Shown piece after piece: positions 37,138 through 47,429 of a DNA stretch of 64,000 bases. Each line of letters starts with the position of its first letter. Position 1 is the stretch's first letter. A model generated the notes under the pieces. That model had not been told where the DNA came from, made no database searches, and worked only from the letters and a program-made list of their open reading frames with translations. Both the position numbers and the translations under genes were made by a program. Location of the stretch: contig NW_020170454.1 in the NCBI RefSeq assembly GCF_000524195.1, positions 279,277-343,276 of the forward strand, written 5' to 3'. This DNA is from Echinococcus granulosus. Taxonomy: Eukaryota > Platyhelminthes > Cestoda > Cyclophyllidea > Taeniidae.

Positions 37138-39645
37138 TCAGCAAAAAACAGCAAGGAAATTTGCGATTTGAGGACATCCCTGGCAGAGATGTAAACTAAG
37201 CGGAGGTGAGCAGTCGGTGGAGTGAAGCAACTGCAAGGACTTAGTTATCATTGCGTACCACTTTGTGAATAGTCGACGGGCACAANNNNNNNNNNNNNNN
37301 NNNNNNNNNNNNNNNNNNNNNNNNNNNNNNNNNNNNNNNNNNNNNNNNNNNNNNNNNNNNNNNNNNNNNNNNNNNNNNNNNNNNNCCAAAACAGTCTTGT
37401 CGCCGGCGAAAACGTAGCTGTCATGGGTTACATCACTTCTCCTTTGGAAAACGCCACGAAATATCCTCAAGTCCGCCTTTTCATCTTTCGCCATATCCAC
37501 TAAATTGGGTACAAAATAAAGGAGAACTGTAAAGAGCGTATGTGAATTAGCTTAAAGAAAATATCTTTAATTAAAATTAAGGCAAGTCTAGAAGAGAGGC
37601 ATAAGTGAGGCAGCCTTTGTACCTTACACGTTCTATGGTATAAGGACTACAATGATTATTCAGTCAGGTGATTGGTTCTTGGACAGATGTCAGAGATCAT
37701 TTGACTCACCACAGAAGTCGGCTCCCTTGAACAAAAGTTTAGTTCCTCTCCAAAAGCACAACGACACTGCGCCGATATCAAAAGTCGCCTATTTGTAGTA
37801 AATGCAGATGAATGAAATAGATGAATAAAAGGGCATCATCACAGGGCGTCAATGGGAGTAAAAGGGCAAGAGCTACACTGCGGAAAACAATACAAGCAAT
37901 GTGGCATTAGATTAGTTCATGTGGTTAACAAATGCATTTCTCCTTCGAGATGGCAAATTGTCTGAGTCTACGGAGCCAGACAATGTATGCTGATTTACCG
38001 CGGAGTTGTAGTTTGCTCCTCGAACGGCGAACTCAATTGTAAACGAGGGCATGTCTTTGACAAATCGTGAGAGCGGGAACGACGTCCACACATCAACTTC
38101 ACCTGCCACAAACAATAGCACGGTGGTAAATAAAACCATGCTCTGTTTTGTCATCAATGGTTTTAGCCGCAAATGGGTGCGAATTTTGTCAAAACTCAAA
38201 ACTCATGCGCTTACTGTAGGAGTGTCGGAAATGTGCCAGTTACTATGACAATTAACAGACAAGTCAACAATACGCCAATTACAAGTGCTGAAGTAATCAC
38301 TGCAACTACTATTTTATCAAACCAAGCTAATGTGTGAGATGCTCTTGTGTCATTCACACACGTCTCGGTTAGTTTTCCATCTTCTTCTTCCTCTTCGATG
38401 TGTCAGGCTAGTGATTCGTGTGATGGGCACAAGTTACCTGCAGGAGGCCGTGTAAAATTGCAGCGTGGCACAAAGAATGTTGTTGAAGCCACTCTGGGAC
38501 GAAGCGTGTCTTCATCCATCTCCATGACCTTTTGTGCAGTCACGTTTTGCATGGTGATGTTAGCATAATCTGCAAGAGACATACGTCCAAGTAAGAAGTA
38601 GCAGTGTCATTTTTTAAATATTCTCCTCTTTACAGCTACTTTTGTTGAAAACAAAGGCTGGGCAACTAAGGTTTAATGTTTCAGTTTGAACAGTTCGTAA
38701 TTTAAACAAACAGGCTTCTTTTAACAGAAAATACTTCACTACATAATATTTTGTGAGGATGGGTAGATGCAGCGATTTGTGCAAGGCACAAATCGCTTTC
38801 CTCCACACCATTTTTAACTTAACCAAGGAAGAGTATGTTAAGGCGACAGCTTCTTACAATTGGCAGTGAACTGCTGACATTTCTTGCCACCACAGCTAAT
38901 CGCAGTACATGGCCTTGGTGTTATGAAATGGATGTGAGTTGACGAAAGTTGACTTACTTGCTCCTCTGCTACAGGGACTGCCCCAATGATATCTGCCACT
39001 GAGGACACAACGCCCACCTTCAATTGTCATTACACCCAGCACTGAATCGTTAACGAGAACCGTTTCCTAAATGGAAAAGCTAGGCAAGTAAATCCGTGGC
39101 ACCACTACTCATGCTCTAGTATTTGCATGTTATGCATAAAGTTGTTCAACCATATTTGCAACAAAAAAATGAATATTTGTTATCAATTCTTCGTGAGTTT
39201 ACCAAACCCATTATGGAACGTACGAATTTGTCGTTGTACTCGTAATACATTGTGTCCGACGGTCCGGATGGCTTTCCAACCACTCGCGATCCCCACATCT
39301 TTGGCACTTTGTCACCTTTAAAACAAAATGCATTTGCCCTTCTCGTATCATGCTAGTATTGTTTCTCTGTCTTAAGCATGCTCACACTTGTATGCTACAT
39401 TGCTCTGTGTACGGTTTTACTTCAAGCAAAATGACAGCTCGATTGATTGTAGCAAAGACTTGACAACTAATGCCGCACCTACTGTCACTCCTGGTGAAAA
39501 GCAGCCCACCTTCAAAAGTTAAATCATCAACTGCATGAAGTTGCAGAGCAGAGTGACATTATGATTGGAGTGAGTAAAATTGAGGAAATGCCTACTTACC
39601 TGAAGTAGAGGCGACAAAGATGAGCACAGCAGTGATTGCCAACAT
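37138..39645 (-). CDS. Secreted N-glycosylated protein, unrecognised family, interrupted by a gap
   Basis: Exons on minus: 39645-39600 (signal peptide), 39315-39224, 39066-38958, 38569-38438, 38102-37999, 37788-37710, and 37499 running into the N gap. All six junctions keep phase, which strongly supports a real gene of about 225 residues before the gap. Exon 1 encodes MLAITAVLIFVASTS, a typical signal peptide. The mature part carries sequons (NDS, NIT, NVT, NFT) and regularly spaced Cys (GGRC, GSPC, PRCNF, SLCFW, ADFC). Frame past the gap continues to a stop at 37138, but the gap size is nominal, so the C-terminus is unknown. I do not recognise the family with certainty. Length, signal peptide, glycosylation sites and Cys content would fit a cestode GP50-type surface/secreted antigen, which is only a guess. 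A second related set of exons lies upstream on the same strand. Confidence 0.72.
37286..37385. other. Assembly gap (100 N)
   Basis: A run of 100 N that cuts the 3' coding part of the secreted glycoprotein gene. The true missing length is unknown. Confidence 0.99.
38771..38797. repeat. Perfect 12-bp inverted repeat with 3-nt loop
   Basis: AGCGATTTGTGC, loop AAG, GCACAAATCGCT. It lies inside the intron between exons 3 and 4 of the secreted glycoprotein gene. A 12-bp perfect stem is unlikely by chance at a given place but not extraordinary over 64 kb. No further element borders were seen. Confidence 0.8.
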
Positions 39646-39724
39646 GGCACCTACTCGTGGCTGCTGAAGTGCTCTGTGTGCAGTTATAAGCTCCCTGATT
39701 TGAATCACATCAATGGAATTGGTT

Positions 39725-39810
39725 CATTTGGTGGTGGAATTGCGGCTACGAGTGAGAGTAGGAGGACCGTCAGTGTTAATCACACAACTGTGCGTCCCGC
39801 TTGCATCATG
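39725..39810 (-). pseudogene. Signal-peptide-like first exon with an in-frame stop
   Basis: Reading minus from the ATG pair near 39810 gives MMQAGRTVV, a TGA stop, then LTLTVLLLSLVAAIPPPNEP. The latter is a clear hydrophobic signal core with an Ala-x-Ala-like cleavage site. It sits about 80 bp upstream of the intact signal exon of the secreted glycoprotein gene. A similar A-IPP start occurs in coding-like sequence near 41836. It may be the remains of a third family member's first exon. Alternatively, a start downstream of the TGA is used. No partner exons were found. Confidence 0.35.
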
Positions 39811-40763
39811 ACTACAAACCGTGAAGTCTAGTGGTGGTGGCGGTGAAGTTGTGAGAGAATATCCAACTCCATTTCACTTTCAAGTAAGCGTTTCCATGTA
39901 AACGTGGATAACTTATTTTACAACTATGATGCTGGTTAATACACAATCATTGTGCATTTCAGAGGCAGGTATAATAAAATAAATTGAATTCCATTAAATT
40001 CATGAAAGACTGGGTATTCAATACAGGCACACTGAAGTAATTTATAATGAAAACACTCAATCACTCGTGATAAGGATTAGATGAAATAGCAAAAAAAGGG
40101 AGCAAAATGCCAGAACATTAAACGAAAAATTGGAATCTAGGTGATTGAACAACTTCCCTTATCTTATATACATACATATATGACAAAAAAGAGGATGCTG
40201 CTCTCACACTAGGAAATCGACAATATTGTTTTCCTTTTAAATCCACATATACCCTTATTTAGGCATATCGCCGAGGAAGCACTAATTTAATAACGGAAAA
40301 ATTGTCAAAGGTAGGACTGCTATGTTTCGTACTGCCATCTTCTAGTCATACACTTTTTTCACTGTCGGGGCCACTGTAAGTTGCCGCCACACTCACACAC
40401 GCATATGCACACACCTATGGATGATGATGACAAGGAGAGAGTCATGGAAAGCATGCCTGCGAGTAATGCCATAGACATCATCACTCTCCTTTTTCATCCA
40501 ATCCACGGGGTCATTCTCAGGTGTACGTTGCAATTTTACTGAATCTCACGAGTGATTAGTAGCACTAAACTGCTACCATCCAAGTAGACATAATTTGCGA
40601 TGACAATGGAAAAAAGGTCAATTAGTGTAAGAAAATGGAAGTGTTAAGAGAACCCTCATTTCATGAGTAGATGACAACCCCGATTAATGCAAATTAAATG
40701 TTACAGCATTGATTTAGTACCCAGTCTGTCATTTCGGGCTCTTTCCGCAGTCATAATGTCAAC

Positions 40764-41836
40764 CTTCGTCAGAGGAGTGATGAAATCCCACAAATATGAA
40801 CAGGAAGCATTGCTAACGACTTCCATAGTGACAACGTCCTCTGGATAATGCAAAACTACCTGTGACGACCTTGTCATCGCCTCGAAATTCCATGCAACAG
40901 TATGATTCACACTTGGTGATTTCACATTTCCCATATTCACAATTGTTACTCCGAGATAACGTGGTTCGAAAATGTTGCAATCATCCTCGTCATTTAGTGG
41001 TTTGATGCTGGTTGTGTAATTAATTGCTGTCATTGTGTATCTTTACCTCTCCTCACATGTCGTAGCACACATGCAGTTTCCTTAGTCATCGAAGTCTTTC
41101 ATTTAACAGGCCCCTCCTACACCTCAACTGCCTGCTCTCGTAAACTCAAAGCTACACCCGACTTTTCACAAACGTCATCGCACGATTAGTTAACATGGTG
41201 CTGACATTGTACTAAAACCATCGCGTTAGTGACTTCAATCCCAACTACACGATTTGCGTCATGACATTAACGCAATTTTACTAAAGTTTAATAGATGCGG
41301 AGTGTGTAATAGTGCAAAATGTCAACTCACCAACAATAAAGTGCTTTTGTCTTGTGAAGTGATTTTTTGCCTGTGAGCACGCACCAATGTAAACTCAAGA
41401 TAAAAACAAGAGAAAACATTGTCTTCAATGGCGACAATGCATGAAAAACCAGAATCCAGCATCCCCGTACGTTTACGAGTACACGACCACTGGCTAGGGA
41501 GCTGCGTCATACTGAATGGACGAGGGTGGGCCTCATTCTCACCTGGTTGTGTTTGTAGCGTGTCGCCTGTGCTCCGACTGCTAGCACACTTCAAGTCAGT
41601 CTCAACGCACCTAATGCTGACCACTGCGGAGTAACCCAAGGGGAACACCAATCGTGCCACTTAATCCCGACTGTTTCACAGAAGAACCTCCTCAGCTATT
41701 CGGTGATGCTTCGAGGAAATGCCATCTCTGAGGCTGCTGACATCGACAACACTAACTGGCTTAGGAAAGTCAAGTAGCAACGTGCTAGTAGCTGTGGGCT
41801 CCACATCTGTGAACCCTCTCTGGTGGGGTGGAATGG
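40764..41836 (-). CDS. Second secreted-protein paralogue, partial gene model
   Basis: Two exons join in phase: 41659-41543 (donor CCAG/GTGAGA) and 41026-40764 (acceptor AATGACAG; the 3' end may instead be 40860). The join reads DTLQTQP/AINYTTSI. The same position and phase occur in the downstream gene (SRGA/NYANIT), preceded in both by a Cys-containing block (VVSIRC here, MTIEGGRC there). Sequons NYT, NHT and NAS are present. Upstream, 41836-41690 is open and begins IPPHQRGFTDVEPTATST after a TTCAG acceptor, and may be exon 2, but its junction to 41659 would leave an intron of under 30 nt. No intact signal peptide exon was located. It may be a diverged functional gene or a decaying copy. Confidence 0.5.
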
Positions 41837-41839
41837 CTG

Positions 41840-42419
41840 AAGATGCGGCATGACATTAGTAGCAGCGTAACTCCATCCAAGATTGCATTAATTTTCGCCA
41901 CCTGACACGGAAGTTAATGCCACTACATAATAATCTTACTGCCGGTACTTGTATCCTGTTTCATAAAAGTCGATCCTTACAGAACCCTGCAAAATCAACT
42001 AAAATTCCTGTTTGTCTACGGAAACTCCCAAAAGCATGGATCATGCACATAGCCTTTGGTCTTTGCGAATTGTCCTGATTTAGGCGTATGGCCCTGAAAA
42101 GGCGGGCATACAGTTGGAATTAGTGATAAAATCGGGGATGGGGAGGATTAGGAAGAGGAGGGGGGGACGGCTAATTGTTTCATGAAATATTGTCTACCTA
42201 ATGTAATCAGCAGTGTTTAATTTGCGTCGTAGAAGGATGTGAATGGATAGAGCTAACAGTTAGCGTTCAACTTGTCGCTGCCTTGAACACCACATTTTGC
42301 TGAAGTGTTTCCTCCAATGAGTAGAAAATCTCGGTGATTTAACGCTTGGTTGAAAGACATGCGAAGTGGGATGGCTTTATACGAAGTGGTCACTTTAAAG
42401 AATTAAAATTTTTTTAGGA
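41840..42419. other. Non-coding sequence upstream of the paralogue
   Basis: No coding exon or RNA gene recognised. The first exon and promoter of the paralogue should be here if it is intact. Confidence 0.3.
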
Positions 42420-43170
42420 GAATTTCTCAAGCTATCCCATTTTTAAAAAGGAAAACACCTGTAAATATTTGGCTGTTTTTATACCAACGTGGCAAGTATG
42501 TAGAGCCTTGGTTTTCACATCCAGCCCAGTAGATCAAGCATGCGGAACATTTAGTCTTAGTTACTGACATTGACTTGCAACAAAACATTTCACACATGGA
42601 CTGAGTGCTGCGATTTGGAAACAAATAATTTTTTATCAACAGTTGAATTTGAGGCCGGTATTTGTAGCATCTCTGCCTGCAAATGCGTTAAAATGAGGTA
42701 AACGAAAAGTTTTAAACGGTTTACAAAAGCATTTGTTAACACCGATAGAAATAGGTCACAGTTCCTAAAATTTTTGCATGGATTAGTACTCTTGTTTCGT
42801 TTTAAGTCATTTTAGCTTTGTTTAGTCAAAAAAAGTTTTATTTAACTTTGGATGTATGAGGGCGCCCCAACGACCTACTGTGTCACGTAATTAATCACAA
42901 TGAAGGGGAGGTATTACAAGAGTAAGCCAATAGAAAAAATTGAGGGACTAAATTATCAGCTAGATCAAAAATGGCAATACATATAGAAAGGCGGAAAATT
43001 AATATAAGATTGGGTTCTGGAAATTCGCAAAACACACTACTTTGAACCGTGAGTGGTCCTAGTAAGGTGAAAATAGAGAAGCATCCCTATTAGCGTTTCA
43101 AAACATACGATCACGGACGTGCGCATCCATCGATGGGTTCCTAAAAGTTTTCAAATTTTGCTCGGTTCCA
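42420..43170 (-). pseudogene. Decayed partial copy of C2CD3 3' intronic region (copy 1)
   Basis: Nucleotide similarity to both 290-600 and 47660-48460. Shared blocks in the same order include a GGAGGTATTA..AAGAATAAGCCAATA-type segment (about 42905), GGATCC/GGTTCT..AAATTCGCAAA (about 43015), and GGGGAAAATAG-like sequence (about 43065). It also shares with the 47.7 kb copy a segment absent from the parent intron (TACCAACGTGGCAAGTATGT at about 42481; ATCAACAGTTGAA at about 42636). It is in direct orientation to C2CD3. No C2CD3 exon is recognisable, so it is a fragment of intron sequence, or a repeat that has also landed in that intron. Confidence 0.6.
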
Positions 43171-44685
43171 CTGGTGACTGCCTATAGCTGAAATGCAGTA
43201 CGTTCAAAAAGGCCCCATGGTGCTGATAAAATGAAGGAATTTTGTCTCGCCTATTGGCGCACTGATACGTGACTAAGGCTAGGGTTGGGAGGGATAAAGG
43301 TAGTGATGGAGGCAAGGTAAGGAAATTTAAATACTGTTGAATTGCTCTTCATGTGCATTGATTTTATTTTAACGGAGGAAGGCAGTTTAGAGGATGTTTC
43401 TCCTCTGAATGGTATATAGTGATTTAGATGTTTAGCAACAAGCCTGTGAAGTTAGGTAAAAAAGGGGAAAGACGACCGCACAGAGCTCGTAACCGCAACC
43501 ACAATCAAATAAGCTTACATTTCTACTTGAAAGAGGGAATGGCAGAGATAAACAAGATTCGCTGTTAGGTCTTTGGAATGTGCGGTTAAGAAGTATTGAA
43601 AATTACGAGGCAAAGTGACATGTCATGTAAGTATGCCCGTAACACGCATTTGTTTTAGCTAGCCTTTTCGGTGTCAAGTGGGTAAGTTGGACGAGCTGCG
43701 AAATTGCGCATGTGTTATCAGTCCCCCAATTTTCCCAATGTTATGTCATATATCCTTCCTTTAACCTCCTTCTTGACCTGATTCAATTAAACTGAGGTGT
43801 GGAAGGACAGCACACTGGCAGTCATTATCAATAAACACTCAACTTCGTCCACTGTGGACAGGAGCTGTGGACACGACCTGGATGTTCTTGGTGTTCTCGC
43901 AATCTCCGCGAGCTGACATGTAGCTTTGTACTAGATTATATGGCCTTCATTACTTTGTATCCCACGCCTTTACCTTTCGTACCTGCAAATCAGATAAACG
44001 CTTCATATGTTTAGGGACTGACTTGTTCTTACCCTTAAAAGGAATGTGTAACGAATGGTACAGTAGGTCTATGGAAAGGAAAGGAATTATTTCATCTCAA
44101 AATGTGATTGAAGCGACATGTTTGCGGTGGGATGGTAGTTCAGCGGAATTAACATGCACATAGGGTAAATGCATTTAAGTGTGGAAGATGCAAAAATTGG
44201 ATGGTAAATATTGAAGAGGGTGCAGAGTCAATGTAAATTTTTCTCTCGGCTTACCATAAACGAAACGATTCGCCTACTGGGCTTACTTATTGCATCAAAG
44301 GGATAGACGGCTCCGACATTGCAGTCATTCTGCAACAGTCACATCCCTAATCACCTCACATTAGTAGCTCTGTGGAGCCCTAGCTACATAAAGCATGTAA
44401 GCTATACCGTTTACCATCGACACTATGGCTGCCCTTGTTGAGGAGTTAGGTGACTGCACTACTAAACCGCGCCGTGAGCATTTTCAAAAAAAACCAAAAC
44501 AACTAACCATTGTCCTCTAGCATTGGCTTTCGTTTTTTATCTCTTCATGCAACAAAATTTATATCAGTTATTTTGATTCGACTTGCATCCCCATGTTGGT
44601 AAGTCGTCAGGCTAATCCGAAATACGTGCTAGCGGTCAAATCGTGTCACCTACTTTGACCTCGACACGTGACAAATGTCAGCTTG
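43170..44685. other. Intergenic region upstream of TMEM144
   Basis: No gene supported. AT-rich, with short frames only. The end abuts the TMEM144 core promoter. Confidence 0.4.
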
Positions 44686-44691
44686 CCAGAC

Positions 44692-44698
44692 TATATAA
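44692..44698 (+). promoter_or_regulatory. TATA box of TMEM144
   Basis: TATATAAGG lies 111 nt upstream of the TMEM144 start codon, a fitting spacing for a core promoter with a short 5' UTR. It is assigned by sequence and position only. Confidence 0.5.
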
Positions 44699-44808
44699 GG
44701 ACCGGAGTTCGGACCATTGTTAACGTGGTATAGCTGCAAACAGATCTGCGGTATGTCGTCCTTCATTTTGGTTAACCTTTCTTTACACGTATTTTCGTAT
44801 AGTTTACA

Positions 44809-46214
44809 ATGGACAATGATACGAATGTCGATTTCTTCTCCAAGCTGAATACACCCACAGCCGGATGGGCAGCCATTGCAGTGTGTGCCATATGTTTTGG
44901 CACCAACCTCATACCTGTCAAAAAGTTTAACATGGGAGATGGTAGGCAAGGCGTTTATTCTGAACATCTTTTGCAGGTCTGGGTTTCCAATGGCTCATGT
45001 GCACGGGAATCTTGATAGTTGGAATTGCTGTTCAACTGATTGTTGGAATCCTTTACAGAGTGCCCGAGTTTTATCCCCTCGCCATGGCTGGTGGAGCTCT
45101 TTGGGCTGTTGGTAAGTTACTTTTTAAAGAACACCACAGTTCTAATTCCCTACGTCCTTCTTGTCAGGAAATTCCCTGACCGTAGTCATCATTGAATCAA
45201 TCGGTCTGAGCCTTGGCATTCTAATTTGGTCCATCGCAAACATGCTCTTCGGTTTTACAACTAGTCGGTGGGTATTTACACCTTCGTAAGCGTTACGACA
45301 CTGCCACAACCTTGCCAACCTATTCGCTTTCAATTTTAGTTTTGGTGTTTTTGGAATTCCACCCAAAATACCTTCGAAACCGATTATGAATTACGTGGGA
45401 GTTGGAATTGCAGTTATAAGGTTGGTGGCACAAAATACCTCATCAAGAATGTTTAGCATTGCGCTCTACGCAGCGATTAAGCCGTCTGCGGATAAGAAGT
45501 CCGAAAATGAAGAAGATAACTCAGAACTGGATGTTGAAGGCGAACGCAAATGCTGTCCCTGCGCCTGTGTTCCGGCCCGTCATCTGCCCTCTGGTGTTAG
45601 ACGTGCTCTGTTAGTAAAATTCCATCCTCTATCATTTAGAAGGAGCGGTGACTAAAATGCTCATCTCTCACCTCTGTAGCGGTATCTTTCTCGCTATTGC
45701 GGCTGGTTCCTTCTACGGAAACACTTTCGTTCCCACCATCTACATTCAGAGTATGGTGAAGGGCGCTAGCCAAGCTGGTTTGGACTACGTGTTCGCCAAC
45801 TTTGTTGGAATCTGGTTGGCTTCGACAGCCATCTTTGTGGTTTACGCTCTGCTGAAGTGCAACCAACCCTGGTTTCCATCCAAACAGGCAATGATTCCCT
45901 CCCTTCTCAGCGGCATTCTCTGGGGTCTGGCCCAGTCCTCGTGGTTCATTGCCAATGCTGCTCTGGGCGAACCAATCACATTTCCCATCGTCACTACATG
46001 CCCCGCCCTTATTGCCACGCTCGTGGGCGTAGTCATTTTCAAGGAGATCAAGGTTTGTTATCATTGTCCATCTACTCTTGACTCTCCTGAACTCCTCGTA
46101 TCATGAACGTCTACCTTTCTTGATCTACAGGGCAAACGCAATTTCATCATTCTTCTTGTCGCAATGTGTGTTACAATTACCGGAATCCTCCTCAACGCTT
46201 TCTCTCTGTAAGAT
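44809..46214 (+). CDS. TMEM144: Transmembrane protein 144 family carbohydrate-transporter-like protein, 7 exons
   Basis: Multi-pass membrane protein of the drug/metabolite transporter type; the family is annotated as putative sugar transporters and its substrate is not established. Exons: 44809-44941, 44977-45111, 45168-45267, 45340-45420, 45457-45593, 45640-46052, 46131-46214. Phases match throughout; 360 aa (human 345). Motifs: FGTNLIPVKKFNMGDG (human FGSNFVPLKKFDTGDG); FYPLAMAGGALWAVGN; IGLSLGILIWSIANMLFGF; FYGNTFVPTIYIQ; LDYVFANFVGIWLAST; LLSGILWGLAQSSWFIAN; VVIFKEIKGKRN. About ten hydrophobic segments are visible, with a hydrophilic, Cys-rich loop (CCPCACVP) in exon 5. Introns are 35, 56, 72, 36, 46 and 78 nt. 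The 36-nt one (45421-45456) is stop-free in frame and could be retained, adding 12 residues. The exon 5 donor (45593) was chosen because it is the one that keeps phase into exon 6. Confidence 0.92.
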
Positions 46215-46229
46215 AAATTATGTTACATG

Positions 46230-46235
46230 GCAATA
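46230..46235 (+). terminator. TMEM144 polyadenylation signal
   Basis: AATAAA begins 16 nt after the stop codon, indicating a very short 3' UTR. Confidence 0.6.
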
Positions 46236-46239
46236 AAGC

Positions 46240-47429
46240 ACTGGTTAAAATTAGGAACTGAGATCTGTTTTCTCATTTTTTAATGTGGTTTGGGCCTTAA
46301 AGTAGAAGTAAAGCAATTCGCTTTCATGAAGATGTCTTAAAATTGGTTGCTACATTACCAAGAACGCACCTTGGGTGTTATTAAGTTCCGGAAAAGGGAT
46401 TCGTTTGCTATGGAGATGATACATTGGTAGAAATAACCGAAAAGCCTTAGTTACATACGTTCAACTTGCCTCTGATTGCAATTTACTTGTTGTCGATTGA
46501 GGCTTTGCTGTGGTAGCGGGATTTGAGGTTCGTGGCATTTGTGTCGCCAGCAGGCGAGTAAAAATGTCACCTCAAAGTTTGGTGCAACTCACCCACAAAT
46601 GTAGGAAGGTCATAAATGCGTGAACTTGTTTGTAGGCAAACATTATAGGGCGTAGGTGTGTGCCAGTCAAACGCAATTTCATTTCTAGCATTCTACTCAA
46701 TTTTATCTAAATATTTTGGATTAGCCTAGAAATTTGGTCAATTGGCGTTTGCCCGTCCTTGATACTTATACGCACTACCAAAGTATGGAATGTTTCTCTC
46801 AAATTTGGTTAGAATTTCAAAGTGCGGTAGTAGAGCGTAACACTTACAAAAGGCCAAAATATTCCCCTTGGTGATGGTTTACCTAAATGTGGACAAAAAT
46901 AAAATAAAAAATATGCGACAATTTTAAAATGGTTACTACCAGCATCACATGGACACGAAGCGTCAATTTTCTTAGCTGAGGTCTCACGACAAGCAGGGAA
47001 AGCCATTAAATCTTTATAAAAATACTGTCAAATGATTGCAATGGGTTGCGTGTTGCAAACAGATTTGGGACGATGAAACAGATGTCGACTAAGCTTTACT
47101 TTTTGGGGCCACATTTGATTTGACCCAGAACATGCATGAAAACTGATGTCACCTTTGAGCATCAAAGCATCTCAACTGTAGCGATAGATCTTCCCTCGGA
47201 GATGCAGAGGGCAAAGGTGTTAAGCGAGGTACTTATCACCAAAAACAATCAAAATATAAGGTTAACTCTAGAAAATTAATGAGAAAATATCAGGACCGAC
47301 AAATTAACCTTTAATAAAATGATTTTCAAAAGCCGGCGAATTAGAGTGCATAAGGAAGGAAGATAAATTTAAAAAAACTCATTGTTTAATAGAGCCTAAG
47401 TGGTCATGTTCGCCCGTAGCAACGGATAC
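46240..47429. other. Intergenic region between TMEM144 and the C2CD3 copy
   Basis: No gene, RNA gene or repeat recognised. AT-rich, with short frames only. Confidence 0.4.

Noticed and set aside
41419..41634. Plus-strand 71-codon frame
   Set aside because: The minus strand here has a good donor (GTGAGA) and a phase-consistent join to the next exon; the plus frame has no splice partner.
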